DNA from: JBJXFE01 sp046153875 | GTDB taxonomy: Bacteria; Planctomycetota; Phycisphaerae; Phycisphaerales; UBA1924 | Direction: 5' to 3' | Assembly (NCBI GenBank): GCA_046153875.1 | Contig: JBJXFE010000009.1 | Coordinates: forward strand, 62,001 to 126,000 | DNA length: 64,000 nt | Shown here: one piece after another, positions 33,051 to 41,014 of the stretch | Layout of the letters: every line of letters begins with the position of its first letter | How positions within the stretch are numbered: the stretch's first letter is position 1 | Translations under genes and position numbers: made by a program | Notes under the pieces: generated by a model | What the model saw: only the letters and a program-made list of their open reading frames with translations | Databases searched by the model: none | Told to the model about the DNA's origin: nothing

Positions 33051-33725
33051 CTACCACCGCTCCTCGACCCCGTCGTATCGCAGAAACTTGCCCGAGTCGC
33101 CGGGTCCCCACCGCTCCAGACACCCCACCATCGACGCCACCGACTCTTTGGGATCAAGAGTGGCGTCCTTGCCGCCCATATCGGTCCTGTTCCAGCCGGG
33201 GTCGAGCGCGATGCAGGTGAACCCGTCGCGCGACAGCTCCAGGTGCATCTGCCGCGACAGCATGTTGAGCGCCGCCTTGCTGACGCAGTAGGCGTATGAA
33301 AAACCCTGATGGGCGTCGGCGATGCTGCCGAGCTGGCTCGACACGTTCACGATCATCTTGCGGGACCCGCTCTTGAGGTTCGGGATCAGCGCCCGCGTCA
33401 GCAGCGCCGGCCCGACGACGTTGGTGCGGTATACCGAGTCATACGTCTCGGTCGAGGTTTTCGCGAGCAGGCCATCGCCGGTCGCGACCCCCGCGTTGTT
33501 GAGCAGCACGTCGATCGGCCCGCGCAGCGACGCCGCGAACGCCTCGAAGCTCTCCGGCCGCGACACGTCGAGCGCGACAACCCGCGCCCCGGCCCTCGCC
33601 GCCTCGCCCGCGGTCTTGGGGTCGCGCACGGCCGCGATCACGGTGTGCCCGCGCGCGCGGAGCTGACCGACAAACTCGGCGCCGAGCCCACGCGATGCAC
33701 CGGTCACCAGATACGTCTGAGCCAT
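33051..33725 (-). CDS. Short-chain dehydrogenase/reductase (SDR)
   Basis: A 224-residue classical SDR, NAD(P)-dependent oxidoreductase. The cofactor loop is TGASRGLG (residues 8-15), the structural motif is NNAGV (near residue 83), and the catalytic residues are Ser in VNVSSQLGS and Tyr-Lys in YAYCVSKAA (near residues 150-154). The ATG at 33725 (MAQTYLVTGASRG) is used because the frame upstream is repeat DNA. Substrate is unknown. The start faces a thiolase gene across a 140-nt divergent spacer that contains an inverted repeat, so the two may share regulation. Confidence 0.92.
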   Translation of the reverse strand: MAQTYLVTGASRGLGAEFVGQLRARGHTVIAAVRDPKTAGEAARAGARVVALDVSRPESFEAFAASLRGPIDVLLNNAGVATGDGLLAKTSTETYDSVYRTNVVGPALLTRALIPNLKSGSRKMIVNVSSQLGSIADAHQGFSYAYCVSKAALNMLSRQMHLELSRDGFTCIALDPGWNRTDMGGKDATLDPKESVASMVGCLERWGPGDSGKFLRYDGVEERW

Positions 33726-33743
33726 ATGTACTCCCTGCAGAAC

Positions 33744-33822
33744 ACGCCGCGGATGAACGCGGATCAACGCGGATTCGGCCCTTCCACCGCTGATCCGCGC
33801 CCATCGGCGTGAATCAGCGGCG
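33744..33822. repeat. Inverted ACGCGGAT word repeat
   Basis: CGCCGCGGATGAACGCGGAT and the facing copy (GATCCGCGCCCATCGGCGTG) flank a short spacer in the divergent region between the SDR and thiolase genes. The sequence is of the same family as the inner arms at 22374-22542. Confidence 0.72.
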
Positions 33823-33866
33823 TTCCCTCGGCATACAGTACGCCGACTCTCAACGGAGCCCTCGAA

Positions 33867-35084
33867 ATGTCCAACCAGCCCGTGATTCTCGCCGCCAAGC
33901 GCACCCCGATCGGCAAGTTCTTCGGCGGCCTCACCCGAGTCCCCTCTCCCATCCTCGGCTCGTACGCGATCCAGGCCCTCTTCGCCGACCAGCCGCGGCT
34001 CAAGGACCCGGGGGGGGTAGACGAGGTCATCATGGGTTGCGTCCTGCAGGCGGGCCTCGGCCAGAACCCGGCTCGACAGGCCGCGCTGAAGGCGGGGCTG
34101 CCGGACACGATGTCGGCCGTCACGATCAACAAGGTCTGCGGGAGCGGTCTTCAGGCGGTCATGCAGGCCGCGCAGAGCATCAAGGCGGGCGACAACCGGC
34201 TCGTGATCGCCGGCGGCTTCGAGAACATGACGGCCGCGCCGCACTTCGCCCGCATCCGCGACGGGGCGGGGGCCCCGAAGTTCGGAGCCGCGACGTTCGA
34301 GGACCACATGCAGTTCGACGGCCTGCGCTGCGCCTTCGAGTGCTGGGGCATGACCCAGGCCGCGGACCACATCGCCCGCAAGCTCGAGGTTTCACGCGCG
34401 GAGCAGGATCGGTTCTCGGCGCAGTCGCACCAGCGGGCCGCGGCCGCGACCGTCGCGGGGTGGTTCAAATCCGAGATCGCGGCGCTGACGGCCGACCAGA
34501 TCATGGACAAGAAGTACAACAACGGCGCGGGCGTGAGCGCCGACGAGGGTGTGCGGGCCGACAGCACCGCCGAAACCCTCGCCAAGCTCCGCCCCGTGCA
34601 CGGCCAGCAGGACAAGGAAGCCACCATCACCGCCGGCAACGCCTCCCAGATCTCCGACGGCGCGGCCGCGATCGCCGTGGCCTCCGCGACCCGCGCCGAG
34701 GAACTGGGCATCAAGCCGATCGCGAAGATCGTCGCCTACCACACCAGCGGCGTCGCCCCCAAGGACATCTTCGCGGCACCGATCTCCGGCATCCAGGGCG
34801 TGCTGCAGAAGGCGAGCCTCGCGGTCAAGGACATCGACCTGTTTGAGATCAACGAGGCCTTCGCGGCCCAAGTCGTGGGGAACATCAAGGCCCTGGGCAT
34901 TCCCGAGTCAAAGCTCAACATCTGCGGCGGCGGGATCGCGATCGGACACCCGATCGGCGCGAGCGGGGCCCGCGTGCTGACGACGCTCCTCCACCAGCTC
35001 AAGCGAACGGGCGGGAAGCGTGGATTGGCGGCACTGTGCCTGGGGGGTGGGAACTCGGTGGCGATGGTGGTTGAGATGGTCTGA
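33867..35084 (+). CDS. Acetyl-CoA C-acetyltransferase (thiolase)
   Basis: A 405-residue cytoplasmic thiolase that joins two acetyl-CoA (or cleaves acetoacetyl-CoA). The acyl-accepting cysteine is in NKVCGSGLQA (near residue 92), the active-site NEAF is at EINEAFAAQV (near 335), the His is in GGGIAIGHPIGASGAR (near 365), and the second catalytic Cys is in ALCLGGGNSVA (near 395). Length and motif spacing match biosynthetic thiolases. The SDR opposite may work on related acyl-CoA or keto compounds. No other beta-oxidation gene is adjacent. Confidence 0.95.
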   Translation: MSNQPVILAAKRTPIGKFFGGLTRVPSPILGSYAIQALFADQPRLKDPGGVDEVIMGCVLQAGLGQNPARQAALKAGLPDTMSAVTINKVCGSGLQAVMQAAQSIKAGDNRLVIAGGFENMTAAPHFARIRDGAGAPKFGAATFEDHMQFDGLRCAFECWGMTQAADHIARKLEVSRAEQDRFSAQSHQRAAAATVAGWFKSEIAALTADQIMDKKYNNGAGVSADEGVRADSTAETLAKLRPVHGQQDKEATITAGNASQISDGAAAIAVASATRAEELGIKPIAKIVAYHTSGVAPKDIFAAPISGIQGVLQKASLAVKDIDLFEINEAFAAQVVGNIKALGIPESKLNICGGGIAIGHPIGASGARVLTTLLHQLKRTGGKRGLAALCLGGGNSVAMVVEMV

Positions 35085-35100
35085 GCCGGCGAGCCACACG

Positions 35101-35733
35101 ATGTCCGAAGCAGAAGCGAGGCCCACAAACCGCACTCCCGGCCTTCTCATCGGCGTCGCAATCGCTGCGGGCATCGGACTTGTCGTCGTGGGCGTCGCGG
35201 TGTTTCTCGTCGTCCTGGTCTATACACAGCCTGCGACCGTTACCACAGACGCGGGCTTCGGCGTTCGGCGAGGACCCGTTGAACACATGCCCGACGCAAC
35301 GTTCTTCGAGGTGCGTGCACGCCCAGTTTCTTTCGCTGGGCCCACGAGCGCCGGGCTGACTGGTGTTCGATTTACGCTGTCCGGCATTCACCACCCGACG
35401 AGCCCCGTGACGGTCGGCTGGCCGATGATCTCGTTGGAGCTCGAATCGAATGTACCGCGGCCGCCCCCACCCTCGCCGACCCCGCGGCTGACATTCCAAG
35501 GCGAAGAGGCGTACCTCCCCCATTTCCACAAGACGTACCCGCCGACCCAACGCAACGGCATGTATCTCGAACCGTTCGACTTCGTGTGCGATCCGGCACG
35601 GCTCATCGAGGTCACGGGGCGCGGCTCCCTCACCGCGGACTTCGAGGGCATCACGATCACGTTCTCGGATGATGACACGGCGGCACTGGTCGCGTTCTCC
35701 CGCGCGATTCTCACAGGTTCACCGAACCCCTGA
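35101..35733 (+). CDS. Single-helix membrane protein of unknown function
   Basis: A 210-residue protein with an N-terminal cytoplasmic tail, one transmembrane helix (about residues 16-42, LLIGVAIAAGIGLVVVGVAV), and an outer domain containing a proline run (PRPPPPSPTPR near residue 120). The ATG at 35101 is 16 nt after the thiolase stop, so co-transcription is likely. A cysteine in FDFVCDPARLIEV is the only one in the outer part. I do not recognise the family. Confidence 0.7.
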   Translation: MSEAEARPTNRTPGLLIGVAIAAGIGLVVVGVAVFLVVLVYTQPATVTTDAGFGVRRGPVEHMPDATFFEVRARPVSFAGPTSAGLTGVRFTLSGIHHPTSPVTVGWPMISLELESNVPRPPPPSPTPRLTFQGEEAYLPHFHKTYPPTQRNGMYLEPFDFVCDPARLIEVTGRGSLTADFEGITITFSDDDTAALVAFSRAILTGSPNP

Positions 35734-35768
35734 GGCCGCGGGCACGCGGGGATCGCCTACCCGTTCTC

Positions 35769-35793
35769 GTGGCACAGGCGTTTCGCCTGTGCC
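35769..35793. repeat. REP-like hairpin (GTGGCACAGGCG family)
   Basis: A perfect 10-bp stem GGCACAGGCG / CGCCTGTGCC with loop TTT, preceded by GT. It is the best of three copies in the window and the one closest to the RAYT gene. Confidence 0.75.
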
Positions 35794-35830
35794 CTACCCC
35801 GCCTCATCGCGCGGCGCGGGAGCGAACGCC

Positions 35831-35847
35831 CACCGCGGCGGGTGAAC
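35831..35847. repeat. CACCGCGGCGGGTGAAC palindromic unit
   Basis: Inverse copy of the insert at 17818-17836 (GTTCACCCGCCGCGGCGGG). Both are short, G+C-rich and outside genes. Confidence 0.5.
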
Positions 35848-35937
35848 TCCGCCCATGGGGGTCGCGGAGGGGTGGTTACCCCACATTGCGGATTCTGACC
35901 GAGAGGGTACTCTGAGCCCACTTGGCGGGGGAAACGC

Positions 35938-36142
35938 GTGTCAAAGGCTCAACTTCAAGCCGCTCAGCAGGCCTATGACACCTCGATGACGTTGGCACGC
36001 CGGGCTGAACAGGATGGGTTGTTAGCCCAAGCAATCCAACACGCGATGTCCGCATGGGACCACGTGGAAGGCATGATGCGGTTCGAGCGGCGGTTCGAAG
36101 AGGCGGAGTTCTCGAGCGTACCCTGCGTTGACCTCGTTCTGC
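35938..36142 (+). pseudogene. 5' fragment of a gene interrupted by a RAYT insertion
   Basis: A GTG start (35938) with a GGCGGGGG-type ribosome-binding site opens a frame that reads as normal protein for about 68 codons (SKAQLQAAQQAYDTSMTLAR ... EFSSVPCVDLVLR). It then runs into DNA whose other frame encodes the RAYT transposase. The downstream part of the host gene was not found. The product is unknown; the sequence is helical and hydrophilic. Confidence 0.6.
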
Positions 36143-36170
36143 GACTCTCTTCGCCCAGACGCTTGCCGCC

Positions 36171-36608
36171 ATGCACGATCGCTTCCGGTTCGAGCTCTTC
36201 GCCTGGGTCGTCATGCCCGAGCACACGCACATACTCATGCGGCCGCCGCCGGACGCGCCGCTCGACCGCGTTCTCTACGCGATCAAGTTCTCTCTCGCCC
36301 GGCGCGTCATCGCCCGCTGGAGGACGCTCGACGCGACGATCCTCCACCGAATCACCAAGCCCGACGGAGTCCCACGGTTCTGGCAGAAGGGTGGCGGGTT
36401 CGACCGCAACGTCCGCGACACCTCCGAGTTCTGCAGAACCGTCCACTACATCCACCACAACCCCGTGGAGCGAGCCCTCGTCGATAAGCCGGAGGACTGG
36501 GCCTGGTCCAGCGTCCGCTGGTGGATGGGCCATCGCGACGACGAACTCACGTGCGACCCGCCCCCGGGCCGTTCCACGGACTGGAGCAGCTGGCGCGGCT
36601 TCATGTGA
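36171..36608 (+). CDS. REP-associated tyrosine transposase (RAYT), probably N-terminally truncated
   Basis: A 145-residue protein of the Y1/IS200-like HUH superfamily, RAYT branch. The HUH metal motif is in VVMPEHTHILM (near residue 17). The tyrosine region is FCRTVHYIHHNPVERALV (near residue 90), followed by WAWSSVRWWMG. RAYT proteins cut single-stranded DNA at REP hairpins. The usual N-terminal strand (about 30 residues with xVTFRT) is missing; traces of family sequence (TLFAQTLAA) run upstream in frame to a TGA near 36132. Paired 69-nt hairpins lie 95-246 nt downstream and a REP-like hairpin lies upstream, consistent with a RAYT-REP set. Activity is doubtful if the truncation is real. Confidence 0.85.
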   Translation: MHDRFRFELFAWVVMPEHTHILMRPPPDAPLDRVLYAIKFSLARRVIARWRTLDATILHRITKPDGVPRFWQKGGGFDRNVRDTSEFCRTVHYIHHNPVERALVDKPEDWAWSSVRWWMGHRDDELTCDPPPGRSTDWSSWRGFM

Positions 36609-36702
36609 GGTGCCGCCACGTGCCACCGGGTACGCGGCCTACGGCTCTACCCGCTCTACCTCTCCTTCCCGCGTAGCCGGTGCGAATCACCTGCGACTCA
36701 AG

Positions 36703-36771
36703 CACCGACAACGCCGCGGTAGGACGGGTAGAAAACGAAGGGGAACGGAGGGCGGCGTTCTCGGTGGCACG
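36703..36771. repeat. 69-nt hairpin unit, copy A
   Basis: The ends CACCGACAACGCCGC and GCGGCGTTCTCGGTG pair with one mismatch around a loop of about 35 nt. An almost identical copy B follows 14 nt later. The two differ at two positions by hand alignment. Confidence 0.85.
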
Positions 36772-36785
36772 GTTCCTGACGCATG

Positions 36786-36854
36786 CACCGACAACGCCGC
36801 GGTATGACGGGTAGAAAACGAAGGGGAACGGAGGGCGGCGTTTTCGGTGGCACG
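36786..36854. repeat. 69-nt hairpin unit, copy B
   Basis: Direct copy of unit A. Together they form a two-unit array typical of REP doublets near RAYT genes. Confidence 0.85.
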
Positions 36855-36883
36855 TCAACCCCACTCCGGCGGGCAGGCTGCGA

Positions 36884-37726
36884 CTACATCGCGGTCGCCT
36901 CTTCGGTGCTGCGCGGCGGCGCTTCGGCGATGACCAGGGGACGCAAGGCGAGGACTTCGACGGGGCACTGCGGCCAGTCGTGCTCCCAGCAGACGATGAG
37001 GTCGCAGCCCGCGGGGTCGTGGCGGTGGGTGCGGAAGTTTGAGGAGCGGAGCTCGAACTCGACGCGGATGCGCTGCCAGGCCTCGGGGGAGCCGGGGACG
37101 CGGATCAGGGCGTCGCAATCGGGGTAGCCGGTGCTCATGCGGATGACGATGAGGCCGGCTTCCTGCCAGAGGACTCCGGCGGCGTGGACGACGCCGGCTT
37201 CGGTGACGGGCTCGTGGAGGAGGCCGCGGAAGGAGAAGGGGCGGCCCAGGAGCAGGGCTCGGGGCGCGATCCTGAGGCGTGCTGCGTGGCGCTTGCGGAC
37301 GGCGGGCGAGAGGTTGCCGCGACGCGTGTCGGGGGTGAGGCGGCCCGGGGAGGGGCGTCGGGCCTTCCAGTCCACGTAGTGCCGGATGGCGTCGGGGCCG
37401 AAGCAGCGGCGGAACTCGGCGAGAGGGTACTGGCGCGAGCGGAGACGGCGGAACTGGGACCAGGAGGGGACTTTGCCGAGGCGGGCGGCGACTCGGTCGA
37501 TCTCGGCGAGGAGCTCGTGCTCGGGGGTGTGGCGCCTGGAGAAGGCACGCTCGGTGAGGCCGGCGTGCTCAAGCACTTTCGGCCAACCTTCGGGGAACCA
37601 GTAGTAGACCTGGGTGGTGCTGAAACGGGTGAGGGTGCAGAAGCGGCCGATGGTGAGCGGGCCGCGGGTGCGGGCGGCGATGCGGCGGGCTTCGGTGAGG
37701 ATGAGTTCGCGTGTGGCCTGGCGCAT
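36884..37726 (-). CDS. HNH-repeat DNA-binding protein with putative PD-(D/E)XK-like nuclease domain
   Basis: A 280-residue protein from the ATG at 37726 (MRQATRELILTEARR). Two copies of the homing-endonuclease-associated repeat are seen: residues about 1-55 (TRGPLTIGRFCTLTRFSTTQ) and 62-115 (LGKVPSWSQFRRLRSRQYPL). These repeats usually bind DNA. The C-terminal half (about 165-270) has EPVTEAGVV, YPDCDALIRV, RVEFELRSSNF and CDLIVCWEHDW, an order that fits a nuclease of the restriction-endonuclease fold (Glu, Asp, Glu-x-Glu). A catalytic Lys is not obvious. No methylase or partner gene is nearby. It lies next to the RAYT and hairpin pair in a small accessory patch. The nuclease call is an inference from motif order. 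Confidence 0.68.
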   Translation of the reverse strand: MRQATRELILTEARRIAARTRGPLTIGRFCTLTRFSTTQVYYWFPEGWPKVLEHAGLTERAFSRRHTPEHELLAEIDRVAARLGKVPSWSQFRRLRSRQYPLAEFRRCFGPDAIRHYVDWKARRPSPGRLTPDTRRGNLSPAVRKRHAARLRIAPRALLLGRPFSFRGLLHEPVTEAGVVHAAGVLWQEAGLIVIRMSTGYPDCDALIRVPGSPEAWQRIRVEFELRSSNFRTHRHDPAGCDLIVCWEHDWPQCPVEVLALRPLVIAEAPPRSTEEATAM

Positions 37727-37962
37727 GGCACCCCCCTGGCGTCCATCCGGCGCGGCGCCCGACGGACGGTGTTGCGGGGGGAAGCGGTACAAGGGAATAC
37801 ACGCGGCGGGTGTTGTCAACGATGACCGCAAAACAGCGCACAGGCCCTGTCGATGCGGGAAGTCAAGGGCGGGGTCGCCGCCATCGCGGTTCCCCGCCTC
37901 TTCCGCTCCAAACAGGTAGACTCGGCGCTCGTCGGCGTTGACCGCCGCTGCAAAGGACTCCC

Positions 37963-39363
37963 ATGAAAACGAGCCCGACATCCCGCCGCGAGTTCATCCA
38001 GTACGTCACCGCCGCGAGCGCGGCCGCACTCGGCGTACCGGGCACGGCCCGTGCCGGTGGAATCGGCAGGGCGCGGATCGCCGACACCAAGCTGCGCGTG
38101 CTCTCCATCGGCGTGATCGGCACGATCGGCGGAGCCGACCGCAAGACCATCGCGGCCCACCCGCTGGTCGAGATCGCCGGCCTGTGCGACGTCGACTCGA
38201 ACGCGCTGGCCCAGGCCGCAACCGAGCACCCCGGCGCATTCACCTGCGCCGACTACCGCGAGGCGTTCGACAAGCACGCCGACAAGTTCGACGGCGTGAT
38301 CGTCGCGACGCCGGACCACTCGCACTGCGCGATCATGTCGCTCGCGCTCGCGCGCGGCAAGCACGTGTACGGCCAGAAACCGCTGGTGCAGCAGCTCGAG
38401 GAACTGGACATCCTCGACCGGGCGATCCGGGCTCGCCCGAACCTGGTCACCCAGGTCGGGGCCCAACGGATCGAGCACGCGCCGCGGCGCGCGGCCGTGG
38501 ACATCCTCAAGAGCGGCGGCCTGGGGCGCGTGATCGAGGTGCACGTGGCGTTCGGCGGCGGCGCGCGGGCCGGGGGCTACTACTTCGCCGACGGCGTGCT
38601 GGGCGACCCCATCGAGCCGCCCACGGGATTCGACTACAACCTCTGGCTCAACGGGGCGCAGCAAGAACCCTGCCGGCCGAACATGGTGCAGCGACAGTGG
38701 CGCAGCTGGTGGAAGTACGGCGGCGGTCAGATCACCGACTGGGTGGTCCACCTCACCGACGTGGTGTTCTATGCCTTCCCCGAGTTACAGAGCCCGACGC
38801 GGGTCTGCTCGCGGACGCCATCGCGCGATCTGTCAAACTTCCACGCCGACCGCGTGCTCTCGACGCTCACGTACCCGGTCAGCGGCGACAAGTTCGCCAA
38901 CTCGACCTGCAACTTCTACTTCTACGACACGAACATGACGCCCGACCGCGGACAACTGGGCATCGGCGAGGGCGAATGGCCCAGCGGCATCGTCACGATC
39001 GTGGTGTGCGAGGGCGGAACGCTCGTCCTCGCGCCCGAAGGCCCGCTGGAGATCTGGCGCGAGGGGCAGAAGACCGACGGCATGCAGTGGCCGGGGCTGC
39101 CCGCGTACGAGCCCTTCAACCACTGGCACGCCTGGGTGGACAAGGCCCTGGGCAAGGACACGCCCCACCTGTGGATGCCGTTCGGCGTCGGCCTGCGCTG
39201 CACCGAGCCCGGCCTGCTCGCGGTCAAGGCCGCGAAGTACCCCGGGCAGGTGCTGGAGTGGGACCGCACGAAGCTCGCGTTCACCAACCACGCCGAAGCG
39301 ACGAGGACGATCGTCCGTCGGGAGTATCGCAAGGGCTTCGAGCCGGTGCGGGTGGGCCGATAG
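37963..39363 (+). CDS. Tat-exported Gfo/Idh/MocA-family oxidoreductase
   Basis: A 466-residue NAD(P)-dependent oxidoreductase with a twin-arginine signal (TSRREFIQYVTAASAAALGV), so it folds in the cytoplasm before export. The Rossmann part reads SIGVIGTIGGADRKTIAAH and IAGLCDVDSNAL, with VIVATPDHSHC after it. The usual EKP lysine motif appears as GQKPLVQQ (near residue 143), as often seen in planctomycete members. The C-terminal domain contains ITDWVVHLTDVVFYAF with the family His. Substrates of this group are sugars or inositols; none can be named here. Planctomycetes carry many such paralogues. Confidence 0.9.
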   Translation: MKTSPTSRREFIQYVTAASAAALGVPGTARAGGIGRARIADTKLRVLSIGVIGTIGGADRKTIAAHPLVEIAGLCDVDSNALAQAATEHPGAFTCADYREAFDKHADKFDGVIVATPDHSHCAIMSLALARGKHVYGQKPLVQQLEELDILDRAIRARPNLVTQVGAQRIEHAPRRAAVDILKSGGLGRVIEVHVAFGGGARAGGYYFADGVLGDPIEPPTGFDYNLWLNGAQQEPCRPNMVQRQWRSWWKYGGGQITDWVVHLTDVVFYAFPELQSPTRVCSRTPSRDLSNFHADRVLSTLTYPVSGDKFANSTCNFYFYDTNMTPDRGQLGIGEGEWPSGIVTIVVCEGGTLVLAPEGPLEIWREGQKTDGMQWPGLPAYEPFNHWHAWVDKALGKDTPHLWMPFGVGLRCTEPGLLAVKAAKYPGQVLEWDRTKLAFTNHAEATRTIVRREYRKGFEPVRVGR

Positions 39364-39381
39364 CAAGCACGCGGACCGCGA

Positions 39382-40212
39382 TCACCCCTTGTTCGCCGGC
39401 CCCACAACCACCCGCCGCGTCATATCCGAGACCCAGGTGCCGCCGGGCTTCTCGATCGTGACGGCGAAGAGCTTGACGCTCCCCACCTGGAGCTTCGCGT
39501 CGATCGGCACGATCACGACGCCCGACGAGTCCGCGTCGAAGACGCCGCCGCTGATCCGGGCCGACTGACCCGTCACCGGGTCGGCCAGCCCGCGCTCGTC
39601 GACGATCCAGAGCTGGTACTGCTGCTGCGCGGGGTTGTTGGCGGGCAGGCCCGTGAACCGCATGAAGCCGGCCTGCCGCGACGGGCTCCAGACCACGCCG
39701 CCCTGGACGCCGGCGATCTCCGGGTTGTCCCAGTCGGCCCAGTCGGCGACGACGGCGTCGGGCTCGGCGAGCAGGTCATTGAACTGCTGCGCCAATGTCG
39801 CGGGCGGCCGGGTCGCCGGCACGAGCCTGGGCCACCACCCGAGGAGGGCCAGCACCAGGCACGCCGCGGCCATGAGCCACCCTGCGGCTTGTATGAATCT
39901 CGACGCGCCCGAGCGGCGCGAGATCACGCCGCCGTCGAGGCGCGCGACAACGCCCCGCTCGGTTCGCTCGCCCGCGGCGGCGATGCGCTCGCGCAAAGAT
40001 GCGGGCATGGGTGACGCGTCGCCCGCGCGGAACGCCTCGTCGATGGCCGCCGCCGCGAGTTCGAGCCTGTCGGCGTCCACCCCCGGGTTGACGGCGAGCA
40101 ACGCCTCGAGCTCGCGCTGCTCGCGCGGCGTCAGGCCCTCGACCGCCCGTGCGGCCAGCAGGTCCAGCAGGCGATCGTCGCCGGGCGGCATGTTGCGGCT
40201 CGTGCGGCTCAT
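39382..40212 (-). CDS. Anti-sigma factor, RskA-like
   Basis: A 276-residue protein with an N-terminal cytoplasmic anti-sigma segment (LDLLAARAVEGLTPREQREL, residues about 15-35), one transmembrane helix (about residues 110-127, AAGWLMAAACLVLALLGWW), and a periplasmic C-terminal domain of the RskA type (QYQLWIVDERGLADPVTGQ). The ATG overlaps the sigma-factor stop by 4 nt, which ensures paired synthesis. It should hold the sigma factor inactive at the membrane until an outer signal triggers release. No zinc-binding HxxxCxxC motif is seen. Confidence 0.9.
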   Translation of the reverse strand: MSRTSRNMPPGDDRLLDLLAARAVEGLTPREQRELEALLAVNPGVDADRLELAAAAIDEAFRAGDASPMPASLRERIAAAGERTERGVVARLDGGVISRRSGASRFIQAAGWLMAAACLVLALLGWWPRLVPATRPPATLAQQFNDLLAEPDAVVADWADWDNPEIAGVQGGVVWSPSRQAGFMRFTGLPANNPAQQQYQLWIVDERGLADPVTGQSARISGGVFDADSSGVVIVPIDAKLQVGSVKLFAVTIEKPGGTWVSDMTRRVVVGPANKG

Positions 40213-40763
40213 GCGCTGGCCCCCGTTCCCACCCGGCCCCGGGTCGCGTCGAGCGCTTCGCGCACGCGGATCAGGCCGCGGCGGATGTGGGTCTTGACCG
40301 TGCCGAGGGGCAGCCCGGTCGCCGACGCGATCTCGTCGTGCGAGAGCCCGCGATAGACGGAAAGGCGGATGACGTTCTGCTGATCGGGGCTGAGCGCGGC
40401 GAGAGCCTGGGCCGCGACGCCCGCGTCTTCGGACACGGTCATCGGGTCGGAGGCATCACCAGCACCGGGAAGTGCCTGATCCGCGAGCGGCATGGGCTCG
40501 GGGCGCCGCGTCGCGCGCCGGCGGCGGTCGATGAGTCTGCGGCGGGCGATCATGCTGACAAAGGTCGCCTCGGACGCGACGGCGGGGTCGTAACGCCCGG
40601 CGCTCTTCCACAGGTCGATGAAGATCTCCTGCGCGGCGTCCTCCGCGTCGGTCGGCGCGAAGCGGCGGGCGAGCGACCACACCAGCCCGCCGAACTGGTC
40701 GAGGCACGACCGCACCGCGCCCGGCTCGGCGGCGGCGACTCGTTGCAGCAGCGTGCGGGACAT
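40209..40763 (-). CDS. ECF RNA polymerase sigma factor (SigK-like)
   Basis: A 184-residue extracytoplasmic-function sigma factor. Region 2 is visible as FGGLVWSLARRFAPTDAEDA then AAQEIFIDLWKSAGRYDP (residues about 24-60). Region 4 is LSPDQQNVIRLSVYRGLSHD and then IASATGLPLGTVKTHIRRGL (about 125-165), with the helix-turn-helix. The ATG at 40763 is used; upstream codons do not fit the family. It is cotranscribed with its anti-sigma factor (4-nt overlap) and lies downstream of a fasciclin gene, the same neighbourhood seen with SigK/RskA and fasciclin-type antigens in mycobacteria. Target promoters were not identified. Confidence 0.92.
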   Translation of the reverse strand: MSRTLLQRVAAAEPGAVRSCLDQFGGLVWSLARRFAPTDAEDAAQEIFIDLWKSAGRYDPAVASEATFVSMIARRRLIDRRRRATRRPEPMPLADQALPGAGDASDPMTVSEDAGVAAQALAALSPDQQNVIRLSVYRGLSHDEIASATGLPLGTVKTHIRRGLIRVREALDATRGRVGTGASA

Positions 40764-41014
40764 CCACTCTCCGCGGCGGACCCGGCGGCCGACGGCGGGC
40801 CCACGCGGCCGCGCCGGCGCGATGCTAGGTCGCGGGGGTTGGCGCCGCAACCGAACGCCCGGGCTCCGGGGTCTGCCGAGCGTCGCGGTCGATGCTGTCG
40901 CGTGCGTCACGGCCCAACGCCCCGGCCCCTCACACACCCGAGTTCGGCCCAAACCGGCGCCCCGCGTCTCCGCGGGGTCGCCGGCACAACCGTGAATCGC
41001 TCGCAGAGGCCCGA

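Noticed and set aside
36703..36854. A possible CRISPR array
   Set aside because: Only two 69-nt units, each an internal hairpin, separated by 14 nt, and no cas genes. They fit a REP doublet near a RAYT gene.
36884..37726. A restriction-modification system
   Set aside because: No methyltransferase or specificity gene adjoins the putative nuclease, so a system cannot be claimed.
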